Shown: positions 50,313 to 57,840, numbered from the stretch's first letter. The stretch is 64,000 nt of DNA from Ornithinimicrobium cavernae (GCF_003121625.1 NZ_QDDJ01000003.1:124001-188000); one strand, 5' to 3'. The notes: generated by a model not told the origin, from the sequence alone. Numbers and translations: made by a program.

Positions 50313-50819
50313 ATGACCCCGACACCTGGTGACGTGCCGGCCACCGCCGACCTGTGGGACGAGTACGGCGACCAGCTCGACAGCTGCGACCTCCCCCTCC
50401 ACCGCTACGGCGGGCGCCGTCGGTTCGCGGGAAGGATCGTGACGTTGCGGGCGCGCGAGGACAACCGCGGCCTCAAGGCCCTCCTGGACGAGCCGGGTGA
50501 GGGGCGCGTCATCGTGGTGGACGGTGACGGGTCCACCCGGGTCGCACTGCTCGGCGACCTGCTCGCCGCCCGCGCCGCGGCGAACGGCTGGGCCGGCATC
50601 ATCATCCACGGTGCGGTGCGCGACGTGGAGGCGCTCGCAGGGGTCGACCTGGGGGTGGTGGCCCTCGGCTCCAACCCGCGGCGCAGCCGCAAGGAGACCG
50701 ATGGTGAGCGCGATGTGCCGGTGTCCTTCGGTGGTGCCCGGTTCGAACCGGGTGACTGGGTCGCTGTCGATGCCGACGGGGTGGTCGTGCACCGTGGGGG
50801 ACCGCCACACCGGTCGTGA
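50313..50819 (+). CDS. RraA/HMG-aldolase fold protein
   Basis: 168 residues. The fold signatures are present: DLWDEYGDQLDSCDLPLHRY at the N-terminus, VIVVDGDGSTRVALLGDLLA, and IIIHGAVRDVEALAG with the G-x-x-R-D active-site loop. Proteins of this fold are either the RNase E regulator RraA or the aldolase that splits 4-hydroxy-4-methyl-2-oxoglutarate and 4-carboxy-4-hydroxy-2-oxoadipate to pyruvate and a keto acid, also acting as oxaloacetate decarboxylase. Its place behind tctCBA and aconitase favours the metabolic role. AGGAGAT lies 5 bp upstream. Confidence 0.85.
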   Translation: MTPTPGDVPATADLWDEYGDQLDSCDLPLHRYGGRRRFAGRIVTLRAREDNRGLKALLDEPGEGRVIVVDGDGSTRVALLGDLLAARAAANGWAGIIIHGAVRDVEALAGVDLGVVALGSNPRRSRKETDGERDVPVSFGGARFEPGDWVAVDADGVVVHRGGPPHRS

Positions 50820-50864
50820 GCCGTCGCGAGTGACCCCGCCACCCGCGCTCCATGTCGGGTGGGG

Positions 50865-51479
50865 CTACGGGTGTCCGACGGGGCGCAGGACGGCGACGAG
50901 GAACTCGGCGTCGTCGCTGAACGGCCGCAGGTCCCAGGTGGAGAGCAGCAGGTCGGGCCGCAGCCCGCTCGCGGCGGCGTCCGTGAGGAACTCCTCGAAC
51001 GGGTACCCCCGGCCGGCGCCGTAGCCGACCACGACCCGTCCCTCGGGGGCGGTGTGGGCGCGCAGGCGGCCGAGCACCTCCTGCCGGGTGCTGGGTGCGA
51101 GGAACGCCATGACGTTTCCGGCACTGACGACCACGTCGAACGGCTCGGGTATGCCGTGGGCCGGCAGGTCGAGCAGCGCCAGGTCCTGCGTGACCCAGGT
51201 CGGCCCGGGGTGGTCCTCCTCGGCCGCGCGGACCAGGACCGGGTCGACGTCCACCCCGACCACGGTGTGGCCGAGGCGGTGCAGCTGCCCGCCGATGCGG
51301 CCCGGTCCGCACCCGGCGTCCAGGATGCGGGCGCCCCGTGGCGCCATCGCGTCGACCAGCCGCGCCTCGCCGACCACATCGACACCGTCGGCCGCGAGCT
51401 GACGGAACCGGTCGACATACCTCACGGAGTGCTCGGGGTCCTCGGCAACCTGCCGCATCCAGCCGCTCTGCTCAACCAT
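50865..51479 (-). CDS. Class I SAM-dependent methyltransferase
   Basis: 204 residues. Motif I is ILDAGCGPGRIG (about residues 51-62), then VVGVDVDPVLVRAA, and the post-motif FDVVVSAGNVMAFL. It is a small UbiE/Methyltransf_25-type enzyme; the substrate is not predictable. ATG 51479 starts at the conserved N-terminus. The open frame upstream of it (to 54572) is an antisense artefact. It is convergent with the RraA gene (45-bp gap). Confidence 0.88.
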   Translation of the reverse strand: MVEQSGWMRQVAEDPEHSVRYVDRFRQLAADGVDVVGEARLVDAMAPRGARILDAGCGPGRIGGQLHRLGHTVVGVDVDPVLVRAAEEDHPGPTWVTQDLALLDLPAHGIPEPFDVVVSAGNVMAFLAPSTRQEVLGRLRAHTAPEGRVVVGYGAGRGYPFEEFLTDAAASGLRPDLLLSTWDLRPFSDDAEFLVAVLRPVGHP

Positions 51480-51575
51480 TGGACCAGGGTAGGCCGGGTC
51501 GGACCGCGACGGTGACCGTCTCCATCCAGCGGTGGGGAGGTGCGTCGGGACCGCCGTGCCGTGCGACCATCGGGC

Positions 51576-52685
51576 ATGGCAGAGAGGCGACCGGGCGGAC
51601 CGTCGACGAGGGTGAGAGTGGGGCTCGTCGGCTACGGCCTGGGCGGCTCCGTGTTCCATGCGCCCTTCATCGAGGCGGACCCCGAGCTCGAGCTGGTCGC
51701 CGTCGTCACCACCGACCCGCACCGGCGCGCCCTCGTGCGCGAGCGGCACCCGCACGCCGAGGTCGTCGGGTCGGTCGACGAGCTGCTCGCACGGGCCGAT
51801 CTCGACCTGGTGGTGGTGACCACCCCCAACGCCACCCACGTGCCCCTGGCCCTGGCCGTCCTGCGCTCCAGCCGCCACGTCGTCGTGGACAAGCCGGTGG
51901 CGCCAGGCGCGGCGGAGGCGCGGGCGGTGGCCGCGGTCGCCGCCGAGCAGCAGCGCGTGTGCTTCCCGTTCCACAACCGCCGCTGGGACGGGGACTTCCG
52001 CACGGTCCGCGACCTGGTGAGTCAGGGGCGGCTGGGACCCCTGCAGCGCGTGGAGATCCGGTGGGAGCGGTGGCGGCCGGACCCCGCCCCCGCGCCGGAG
52101 AAGGCCTGGAAGGAGGACCCCGACCCGGGTGCCGCGGCCGGGGTGCACTTCGACCTCGGCCCCCACGTCATCGACCAGGCCCTGCTCCTGCTGGGTCGCC
52201 CGACGACGGTCTATGCTGAGCTCGGGACACGCCGGGCCGGCGCCCGTACGGTGGACGACGCCTTCCTGGCCCTCACCTTCGCCGGGGGCGCGGTCGCCCA
52301 CCTGACGATGAGCCTGGCGGTGGGCGGGCCGATGCCGCGCTTCCACGTCGTCGGTCGGGACGCGACGTACGTCGGCGTGACCGCGCTGGACCCGCAGGAG
52401 GCCGCGCTCGCCGCCGGCCGTCGGCCGACCGAGCCCTCGTGGGGCACGGTCGGGGACGGCGAGTGGGGGAGCCTGCGGGCCGGCGACCGGGTCGCGGTCG
52501 TGCCGACCCTCCCCGGCGACTACGGAGCCTTCTACCGGGGCGTGGCCCGGACCGTCCTCGCCGACGACTCTCCGCCGGTCACGATGCGGGAGGCCATCAC
52601 CGTCCTCGAGGTCCTGGACGCAGCTCGGCGCTCTGCGGCCGAGGGCACGGTCGTGCGGCTGGACGAGGGCACCCTCCACTCCTGA
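51576..52685 (+). CDS. Gfo/Idh/MocA family oxidoreductase
   Basis: 369 residues. The NAD(P)-binding domain opens VGLVGYGLGGSVFHAPF and later has the conserved DKPVAP loop with its lysine. The C-terminal domain has GGVHFDLGPHVID-like sequence (here GVHFDLGPHVIDQALLLLG), with the catalytic Asp/His pair of the family. It oxidizes or reduces a sugar or cyclitol; substrate unknown. Divergent from the methyltransferase. Confidence 0.9.
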   Translation: MAERRPGGPSTRVRVGLVGYGLGGSVFHAPFIEADPELELVAVVTTDPHRRALVRERHPHAEVVGSVDELLARADLDLVVVTTPNATHVPLALAVLRSSRHVVVDKPVAPGAAEARAVAAVAAEQQRVCFPFHNRRWDGDFRTVRDLVSQGRLGPLQRVEIRWERWRPDPAPAPEKAWKEDPDPGAAAGVHFDLGPHVIDQALLLLGRPTTVYAELGTRRAGARTVDDAFLALTFAGGAVAHLTMSLAVGGPMPRFHVVGRDATYVGVTALDPQEAALAAGRRPTEPSWGTVGDGEWGSLRAGDRVAVVPTLPGDYGAFYRGVARTVLADDSPPVTMREAITVLEVLDAARRSAAEGTVVRLDEGTLHS

Positions 52686-52768
52686 GGCGAGGTGGCGATC
52701 CGACCTGCACGCCGGGCGTTCATCGCGCTGGCAGTGCCCCTTTGTCGCTCTCCAGAGGGGGCAACGAT

Positions 52769-52802
52769 CGAGATCTCGTGCTCTCGGATCCCGGCGTAGC
52801 CT
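52769..52802 (+). promoter_or_regulatory. Upstream region of the stressosome operon with palindrome CGAGATCTCG
   Basis: A perfect 10-bp palindrome (52769-52778) lies 30 bp before the first GTG. TAGCCT (52797-52802) lies 6 bp before that GTG and could be the -10 of a leaderless transcript. I find no convincing -35, so the promoter may be used by an alternative sigma factor, possibly the one encoded just downstream. Confidence 0.35.
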
Positions 52803-52808
52803 CGTGGA

Positions 52809-53885
52809 GTGACCACCGCACGTGCGAGCGATCGCGAGGGGCCGACGGATGCTGCGGAGGTCGAGGCACTCATCCCGGTGCTCCGCCGCGTCGTCCGGGC
52901 GCGTGTGGGTTCCCACCCCCAGGCCGAGGACCTGGTTCAGGAGACTCTGGCGCGCGTGCTGGCAGCGAGGGAGCGCATCGAGCCAGGCATGCTGGAGCCC
53001 TACGCGATCGCGACCGCCCGCAACGTCGTGGCCTCGTTGTGGCGCCAGGGCGATCGCGCCGTCCGTAACGCCCACCGACTGTTCGATCCTGGGCGGCCTG
53101 ACGGGGCGGATGACGTCGTCATCGCCACCGAGCAGACCGCGGCGGTGGGGCGGGCGCTGGCGCAGCTGTCCGAGGACGAGCGGAGACTGCTCCTGGCGCA
53201 CGAGGTCACGGGCCAGGACACCCGGTCCCTCGCGGAGGCGGCTGACTCGACAGCGGGAGCAGTCGCCGCGCGGCTCAAGCGCATCCGCGCGCGACTCCGG
53301 GTCGAGTACCTGTTGGCGCTCGACGATGTCGAGCCGCCCAGCGACCGCTGCCGCGCTGTGCTCGTGGCGCTCTCCGGCGCCGACCGACGTCGCCAGGACG
53401 AACTGGACACCGAGCGCCACCTCCTGGAGTGTCCGCTCTGCGCGCGTCTGAGCGAGCCGCTGGTGGAGCGTGGCCCTGTGCGGTCTGACGAGGCGCACGT
53501 GCCGATCGCGGAGGCAGCCGACATCGTCACCGCACGGCACCGGGCCCGAGAGCTGGCCGCTCGGGCGGGCTTCGACGGGGTCGATCTGACCCTGATCGCG
53601 ACCGCTGTGTCGGAGATGGCCCGCAACATCGTGAGGTTCGCCGACAACGGCGAGGTCAGCGTGCGACTCCTGGACAGGCCACGTCGCGGCATCCGTGTCA
53701 TCGTCCGCGACACGGGACCAGGCATCCCCGATGTGGACAGGGCCCTGCAGGACGGGTACAGCACCGACGAAGGGCTCGGTCTCGGGCTCCCGGGAGCGCG
53801 GCGGCTGATGGACGAGTTCCTCGTCGAGTCGAGTCAGGGCAACGGAACGACAGTGAAGATGACCAAGTGGATCAAGAGAGGATGA
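52809..53885 (+). CDS. ECF sigma factor fused to zinc anti-sigma domain and RsbT-type kinase
   Basis: 358 residues in three parts. Residues 18-80 match sigma region 2 (QAEDLVQETLARVLAARERI) and 115-165 match region 4 (LSEDERRLLLAHEVTG, GAVAARLKRIRARLR). Residues 180-215 form a ZAS-type zinc motif, C181...H204-x3-C208-x2-C211. Residues 230-357 are an RsbT-like GHKL kinase: AVSEMARNI (N box), RDTGPGIPD (G1) and EGLGLGLPGARRLMDEF (G2). B. subtilis RsbT is normally a separate 133-residue protein. The fusion means stressosome release of the kinase would also release the sigma factor. The gene starts a four-gene operon; RsbR follows after 6 bp. GTG 52809 lacks a Shine-Dalgarno. Confidence 0.9.
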   Translation: MTTARASDREGPTDAAEVEALIPVLRRVVRARVGSHPQAEDLVQETLARVLAARERIEPGMLEPYAIATARNVVASLWRQGDRAVRNAHRLFDPGRPDGADDVVIATEQTAAVGRALAQLSEDERRLLLAHEVTGQDTRSLAEAADSTAGAVAARLKRIRARLRVEYLLALDDVEPPSDRCRAVLVALSGADRRRQDELDTERHLLECPLCARLSEPLVERGPVRSDEAHVPIAEAADIVTARHRARELAARAGFDGVDLTLIATAVSEMARNIVRFADNGEVSVRLLDRPRRGIRVIVRDTGPGIPDVDRALQDGYSTDEGLGLGLPGARRLMDEFLVESSQGNGTTVKMTKWIKRG

Positions 53886-53891
53886 TGACTC

Positions 53892-54779
53892 GTGGCCGAG
53901 GACACCCAGACAGGCGAGGACCCCAGCGGGGTCCCGGCCACTCACCTGCTGCCGCAGCTGGTGGCGCACCTGCGCGAGCACCGAGCGAGGCTGAGCGACG
54001 AATGGGCGTCTCGCATACGTGACACGCACCTCCTGGAGGCGATGACCCCGCAGGAGATGGTCGCCGAGACGACCGCCGTCTACGACAACTACGTGGAGGT
54101 CCTGGAGACCGGCAGCGTGGAAGCGCTGCAGCACTACGCCCGCGACCTCTCCGAGCGGATCATTCCGCGTGGGGTGGAGACCCACGAGGTGGTCGGCATC
54201 GTCCTCCTGCTGCGCGACGTCCTGGCCAGGTCGCTCTTCGAGAAGTACGAGGGAGACTTCGGGCTGCTGAACCAGGTGCTCGACGCGTACGAGCCGGCCG
54301 CCAACCGCATCGCAAACACGGTCGCGGTGAGTTTCGTCGAGGAGCGCGAGCGAGTCATCCGTCAGCAGCAGGACGCCATCCGCGAGCTCTCCACCCCGGT
54401 CCTGCCGGTGCGCGAGCGTCTGCTCATCCTGCCCATCATCGGAGTCCTGGACAGTGACCGGGCCCGGCAGCTGACGGGACAGCTGCTCACGGGCATCAGG
54501 ACACACCGGGCGAAGGTGGTCGTGATGGACATCACCGGCGCTCCCGAGGTCGACGAGACCGTGGCCAACCATCTCGTGCGGACGGTCGACGCGTCACGTC
54601 TCATGGGTGCCAGCGTCATCATCACGGGGCTGTCGCCGACGATCGCCCAGACCCTTGTCACCATCGGCGTCGACCTGAGCAAGATGAACACCATCGGAGA
54701 CCTGCAGGGCGGCCTCGAGGAGGCCGAGCGCCTGCTCGGTTACACCGTCACCCGGAAGGAACCGTCGACCTCATCGTGA
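53892..54779 (+). CDS. rsbR: Stressosome protein RsbR (sensor domain plus STAS)
   Basis: 295 residues. An N-terminal all-helical sensor domain (about 15-160, RsbRD/globin-like position) is joined by a helix to the STAS domain (about 175-285). The two threonines phosphorylated by RsbT in B. subtilis RsbRA have clear equivalents: T168 in ELSTPVLPV and T215 in MDITGAPEVDE. RsbR with RsbS forms the large stressosome that holds RsbT until stress. GTG 53892 follows the sigma-RsbT stop by 6 bp; its own stop overlaps rsbS. Confidence 0.92.
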   Translation: MAEDTQTGEDPSGVPATHLLPQLVAHLREHRARLSDEWASRIRDTHLLEAMTPQEMVAETTAVYDNYVEVLETGSVEALQHYARDLSERIIPRGVETHEVVGIVLLLRDVLARSLFEKYEGDFGLLNQVLDAYEPAANRIANTVAVSFVEERERVIRQQQDAIRELSTPVLPVRERLLILPIIGVLDSDRARQLTGQLLTGIRTHRAKVVVMDITGAPEVDETVANHLVRTVDASRLMGASVIITGLSPTIAQTLVTIGVDLSKMNTIGDLQGGLEEAERLLGYTVTRKEPSTSS

Positions 54780-55162
54780 ACACTGGTCCGGCGCTCGTCT
54801 CGATCCTGCGGCAGGGCAGCACCCTGGTCGCATCGATCCACACCGCCCTCAACGACACGGAGATGGTCCGCTTCCAGCAGGACCTCATCCGCCAGATCGG
54901 CGAGCACCGAGCGCGCGGCGTCATCATCGACGTGGCGGCCCTGGACGTGCTGGACAGTTTCGCGAGCCGGACCCTGCGCGCTGTCGCGGAGATGGCCCGG
55001 CTGCGAGGAGCGAGCACCGTCGTGGTGGGCATCCAGCCCGAGGTGGCCTACGCGATGGTCGAGCTCGGGACCGGTGGCGACGCTCTCACCACAGCCCTCG
55101 ACCTCGAGGACGGGCTCGCTCTGCTCGCAGACCTCGGCCAGAGCGGGCCCGCCCGCGGATGA
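54776..55162 (+). CDS. rsbS: Stressosome protein RsbS (STAS), phospho-serine replaced by alanine
   Basis: 128 residues, a single STAS domain. Alignment by eye to B. subtilis RsbS (IDISALEVVDEF) places the RsbT target Ser59 at A54 here (IDVAALDVLDSF; codon GCG). The rest of the family pattern is kept (GIQPEVAYAMVELG, TALDLEDGLALL). S61 lies seven residues on and might substitute. RsbS with RsbR binds RsbT. GTG 54776 overlaps the rsbR stop and the next start overlaps this stop, so all are translationally coupled. Confidence 0.9.
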   Translation: MNTGPALVSILRQGSTLVASIHTALNDTEMVRFQQDLIRQIGEHRARGVIIDVAALDVLDSFASRTLRAVAEMARLRGASTVVVGIQPEVAYAMVELGTGGDALTTALDLEDGLALLADLGQSGPARG

Positions 55163-55470
55163 ACGAGCTCGAGTCCCTCGTGAGGGACTACCGGGTCGCC
55201 TTTCTGCGCTACCTGCCCAAACGGGAGGAGGTAGCGCTGTCACAGGGCTACGAGATCGGCCGAGCCGCCTTCGCCCGCGGCATCAGTGTGCTGCACCTGA
55301 CGCAGGTCCATCACACGGTGCTTGCCGAGGTCCTCGCCACTGCTCTGCCCGAGGAGATGTCACAGATCGCAGCGGCGGCAGCGGAGTTCCAGATGGAGGT
55401 GCTCGCCCCCTTTGACATGGCCCGGCGCGAGCGACCCCAGCGACCGGACACCGCAACCCCCACCACATGA
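55159..55470 (+). CDS. Stand-alone RsbU N-terminal domain protein
   Basis: 103 residues, all-helical. It matches the N-terminal RsbT-binding domain of RsbU by pattern: YRVAFLRYLPKREEVALSQGYEIGR corresponds to the first two helices, GISVLHLTQVHHTVLAEVL to the third, and AAEFQMEVLAPFDMA to the last. In B. subtilis this domain is followed by a PP2C phosphatase; here the protein ends after it. It probably binds the RsbT part of the fusion. Start ATG overlaps the rsbS stop. Confidence 0.78.
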   Translation: MNELESLVRDYRVAFLRYLPKREEVALSQGYEIGRAAFARGISVLHLTQVHHTVLAEVLATALPEEMSQIAAAAAEFQMEVLAPFDMARRERPQRPDTATPTT

Positions 55471-55625
55471 CGCGAGATGTCGTCGGTCGAGGTCCCGCGT
55501 CAGGACATTCTTCTGCGGGTTGCCACGTCGGAGGTCCAGTGAGCTCCGCGTCATACGGCTCACCCTCAGGCCTCTTCACTCCTGAACGGCCCACACGGGC
55601 ACTCATTACGTACAGGAGATCGATC

Positions 55626-56177
55626 ATGATGCTACGACGCAAGCTGCTCGGAACCGCTACCGCCGCTCTCCTCGTGGGGGCGCTGGGAGTCGCTCCCGCA
55701 ACCACGGCGGCCACCGCGGCCACTCACGTGCCCGCCGCGGCGCCAGGAACCTTCGCCGCCGCACAGCCTGCCGCTACGGCGCAGGCCGTGACCGGCACGT
55801 TGCAGGACGGCACGGCCTTCACCGGTGCCATCAGCAACCTCACCGTCGGGACCGTTGACGGCGTCCTCACCCTCACCGGAACCCTCACCGGGACCGGCCT
55901 GCCCGCCGGAGGCGTGCCGTTCACCACGACGGTCACTGACCTCGCGGCCAACCAGGCGTGCACGATCCTGGACCTGACCCTCGGGCCGATCCACCTGGAC
56001 CTGTTGGGCCTGGTGATCGACCTCAACCAGGTCGAGCTCGACATCACCGCTGTCCCGGGCGCCGGCAACCTCCTGGGCAACCTGCTGTGTGCGATCGCCG
56101 GCCTGCTCGACAACGGCGGACCGCTGCAGGGCATCGGCGCGCTTCTCAACCGACTCCTCACCGGCCTCGGCCTGTGA
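55626..56177 (+). CDS. Secreted protein of unknown function
   Basis: 183 residues. The signal peptide (about 1-32, basic start MMLRRKLLG then a hydrophobic stretch) is followed by a Thr/Gly-rich region and a hydrophobic C-terminal part (GPIHLDLLGLVIDLNQVELD, ending LCAIAGLLDN and GLGL). Homologous secreted proteins with this end occur in many actinobacteria, but no function is established. AGGAGAT lies 5 bp before ATG 55626. It follows the stressosome operon by 155 bp and could be a target of its sigma factor. Confidence 0.8.
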   Translation: MMLRRKLLGTATAALLVGALGVAPATTAATAATHVPAAAPGTFAAAQPAATAQAVTGTLQDGTAFTGAISNLTVGTVDGVLTLTGTLTGTGLPAGGVPFTTTVTDLAANQACTILDLTLGPIHLDLLGLVIDLNQVELDITAVPGAGNLLGNLLCAIAGLLDNGGPLQGIGALLNRLLTGLGL

Positions 56178-56193
56178 GTGCCGGCCCGTGAAC

Positions 56194-56232
56194 GGTCGCG
56201 ACCGGCATCAACCCTCGATGCCGGTCGCGACC
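56194..56232 (+). terminator. Intrinsic terminator hairpin
   Basis: A perfect 16-bp stem (GGTCGCGACCGGCATC and its complement) with loop AACCCTC, 17 bp after the secreted-protein stop. Confidence 0.9.
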
Positions 56233-56262
56233 GGGGCCCCAAAGATCAGAGATCGGAGCACC

Positions 56263-56484
56263 ATGAAGACCCACCCACGTGGCCAACGAGGACTCCGGCA
56301 AGGACTCCTCATGGGTGCGCTCGGAGCCTGGCGGCGTCCTGACAGAGACACCGAGCGCATCGACGTGCGTCGCGGCGACCGGCCCTACGAGCGGGTTGTC
56401 GCCGACGAGGGCTCGCCAGCCGACCAGGCACATCGGGCCTCCGGGGAGCGGTCGCCGCACGGGCGGCCAGATGGCTCGCCGTGA
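56263..56484 (+). CDS. Small ORF, doubtful
   Basis: 73 codons from ATG 56263, with GGAGC 4 bp upstream. The product is basic and Arg/Gly/Pro-rich (starts MKTHPRGQRGLRQGLLMG), with no recognised domain. Codon composition does not distinguish it from chance in this GC-rich DNA. It could be the decayed start of a secreted gene. Confidence 0.25.
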   Translation: MKTHPRGQRGLRQGLLMGALGAWRRPDRDTERIDVRRGDRPYERVVADEGSPADQAHRASGERSPHGRPDGSP

Positions 56485-56531
56485 GCGTGAGCTCGTTCCC
56501 CCTACGAGCGCCGTGCGAGGACACGGTCGTC

Positions 56532-57086
56532 TCAGGAACGGCCCTCGGATGAGACAGCCTCGCGCCGCACACGTGCGGTGCGCTGCGACCGAGGTGACGT
56601 GCGGCGACCGGCCACGGTGAGCCGGTGCAGCACCCTGACCCACAGGGACCAGCGCGCGGGGTGCCGGACCCTGCCGGTGGCTACTCGCTCCGCGTTGTCC
56701 AGCAGGTCCTCGAGGACCGCGTCGTGCAGGCTCCGCACGACGAGCGGGACGAGCACCCGCATCCGGCCCGTCGCCCGGGCACCGACCTCGTGGCGCACGC
56801 TGCACCGCTGCCTCCCTGCCGGGGTCACGGTGAACTCGTGCCACCCGACCAGCCCGGTCCTCGCGTGGAACGCGAAGCGGACTCGGCGCCCTGGCTCGTG
56901 GCCGGTCACGTGGTAGCGGATCGGTCCGTGTCCGCCGTCCGCGCCGACCTGCAGAGGGCGGTCCAGGATCATCGGCGGCCAGTTGCGTGACGGCCACCAC
57001 CGGTCCTCCGGACCCCCGAGGGCGTCCAGGTGGGCTCCGACCGCGTCGGCCGAGGCATCGATCGTGCGTCGATGGACATTGCGCAT
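56532..57086 (-). CDS. SRPBCC-superfamily protein
   Basis: 184 residues. The lipid/ligand-binding START-like fold is suggested by RTIDASADAVGAHLDALGG at the N-terminus, then RYHVTGHEPGRRVRFAFHA and LVGWHEFTVTPAG, and a C-terminal helix (SLHDAVLEDLLDNAERVA). Proteins of this sort resemble SRPBCC/DUF2867-type sequences. Ligand unknown. Divergent from a TetR gene, which probably represses it. Confidence 0.75.
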   Translation of the reverse strand: MRNVHRRTIDASADAVGAHLDALGGPEDRWWPSRNWPPMILDRPLQVGADGGHGPIRYHVTGHEPGRRVRFAFHARTGLVGWHEFTVTPAGRQRCSVRHEVGARATGRMRVLVPLVVRSLHDAVLEDLLDNAERVATGRVRHPARWSLWVRVLHRLTVAGRRTSPRSQRTARVRREAVSSEGRS

Positions 57087-57098
57087 GACAGGCGGCCT

Positions 57099-57118
57099 TC
57101 CATACGGGTGCGTATGGA
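57099..57118. promoter_or_regulatory. TetR-type operator (8-4-8 inverted repeat)
   Basis: TCCATACG-GGTG-CGTATGGA is a perfect inverted repeat between the SRPBCC and TetR starts. A second, imperfect GTACG/CGTATGG arrangement follows up to the TetR ATG. It is probably the operator for the adjacent TetR protein. Confidence 0.65.
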
Positions 57119-57135
57119 GAACCGTACGCTACCGT

Positions 57136-57741
57136 ATGGCGATGGCGCAACGACTTTCGGCGAAGGACTGGGCACGGGAAGCGCTGGTGGTGATCAGTGA
57201 GGGAGGCCTCGGGGCTCTGGCCGTCGAGTCGCTCGCGCGCCGCCTGGGTGCCACCAAGGGCAGCTTCTACTGGCACTTCGAGAACCGCGCGGCGCTGGTG
57301 GCGGCCGCCCTCGAGCGCTGGGAGCTGACCCACACCGAGGGCACCATCGCGCTCGCGGAGAGCCCGCTGCCCGACGGGGGTCAGCCCTCGCCGGCCGAGC
57401 AGCTCCGGAGGCTGTTGACCACGGTGGTCGGCTATACCCGGCACGGCGACCTGGAGGTCGCACTCCTTGCCTCGGCCGACGACCCACAGGTCGCCCCGGT
57501 GCTCCGCCGGGTCACGGAGCGCCGCATCGCCTATGTGGCCCGGCTGTACGAGGGCCTGGGGTTGGCGCCCGAGGACGCGAGGCGCAGTGCGGTCCTGGGG
57601 GTGAGTGTCTTCCTCGGGCACCTGCAGTATGCGCGGATCGGCACGGTGCCTCCCGAGCCCACCGGTCCCGAGTGGGAGGACTACCTGGAGCTGGTGATCC
57701 GGACCCTCATGCCTGCTGACACTCCCGCCGGTCAGCGATGA
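57136..57741 (+). CDS. TetR family transcriptional regulator
   Basis: 201 residues. The N-terminal helix-turn-helix is LAVESLARRLGATKGSFYWHFENRAALVAA, the classic TetR pattern. The C-terminal ligand domain shows no recognisable specificity. ATG 57136 lies within the operator region, so the promoter overlaps its own binding site. ATG 57142 is an alternative start. Confidence 0.9.
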   Translation: MAMAQRLSAKDWAREALVVISEGGLGALAVESLARRLGATKGSFYWHFENRAALVAAALERWELTHTEGTIALAESPLPDGGQPSPAEQLRRLLTTVVGYTRHGDLEVALLASADDPQVAPVLRRVTERRIAYVARLYEGLGLAPEDARRSAVLGVSVFLGHLQYARIGTVPPEPTGPEWEDYLELVIRTLMPADTPAGQR

Positions 57742-57767
57742 CTCGATGGTGGGCCCGACCGCGGTTG

Positions 57768-57840
57768 TGGGCCCCGTGGGACTCGAACCCACAACCTACG
57801 GATTAAAAGTCCGCAGCTCTAACCATTGAGCTAGAGGCCC
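57768..57840 (-). tRNA. tRNA-Lys (TTT)
   Basis: Minus-strand cloverleaf: acceptor GGGCCTC/GGGGCCC, anticodon loop CTTTTAA giving TTT, T loop TTCGAGT. No CCA is encoded. Confidence 0.96.

Larger units (their letters stand above)
56178..56531. other. Stretch with terminator and one doubtful small ORF
   Basis: It holds the terminator of the secreted-protein gene (56194-56232) and a 73-codon ORF at 56263. I see no well-supported gene. It ends at the stop of the convergent SRPBCC gene. Confidence 0.5.

Noticed and set aside
50865-54572. A 1,235-codon open frame on the minus strand
   Set aside because: It runs antisense through a clear Gfo/Idh gene and the stressosome operon. Only its last 204 codons (methyltransferase) show a protein family; the rest is low-complexity translation typical of GC-rich antisense frames.
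56158-57792. A 544-codon minus-strand frame across the SRPBCC and TetR genes
   Set aside because: It is out of frame with the SRPBCC gene and antisense to a clear TetR gene. No motif was found in it.
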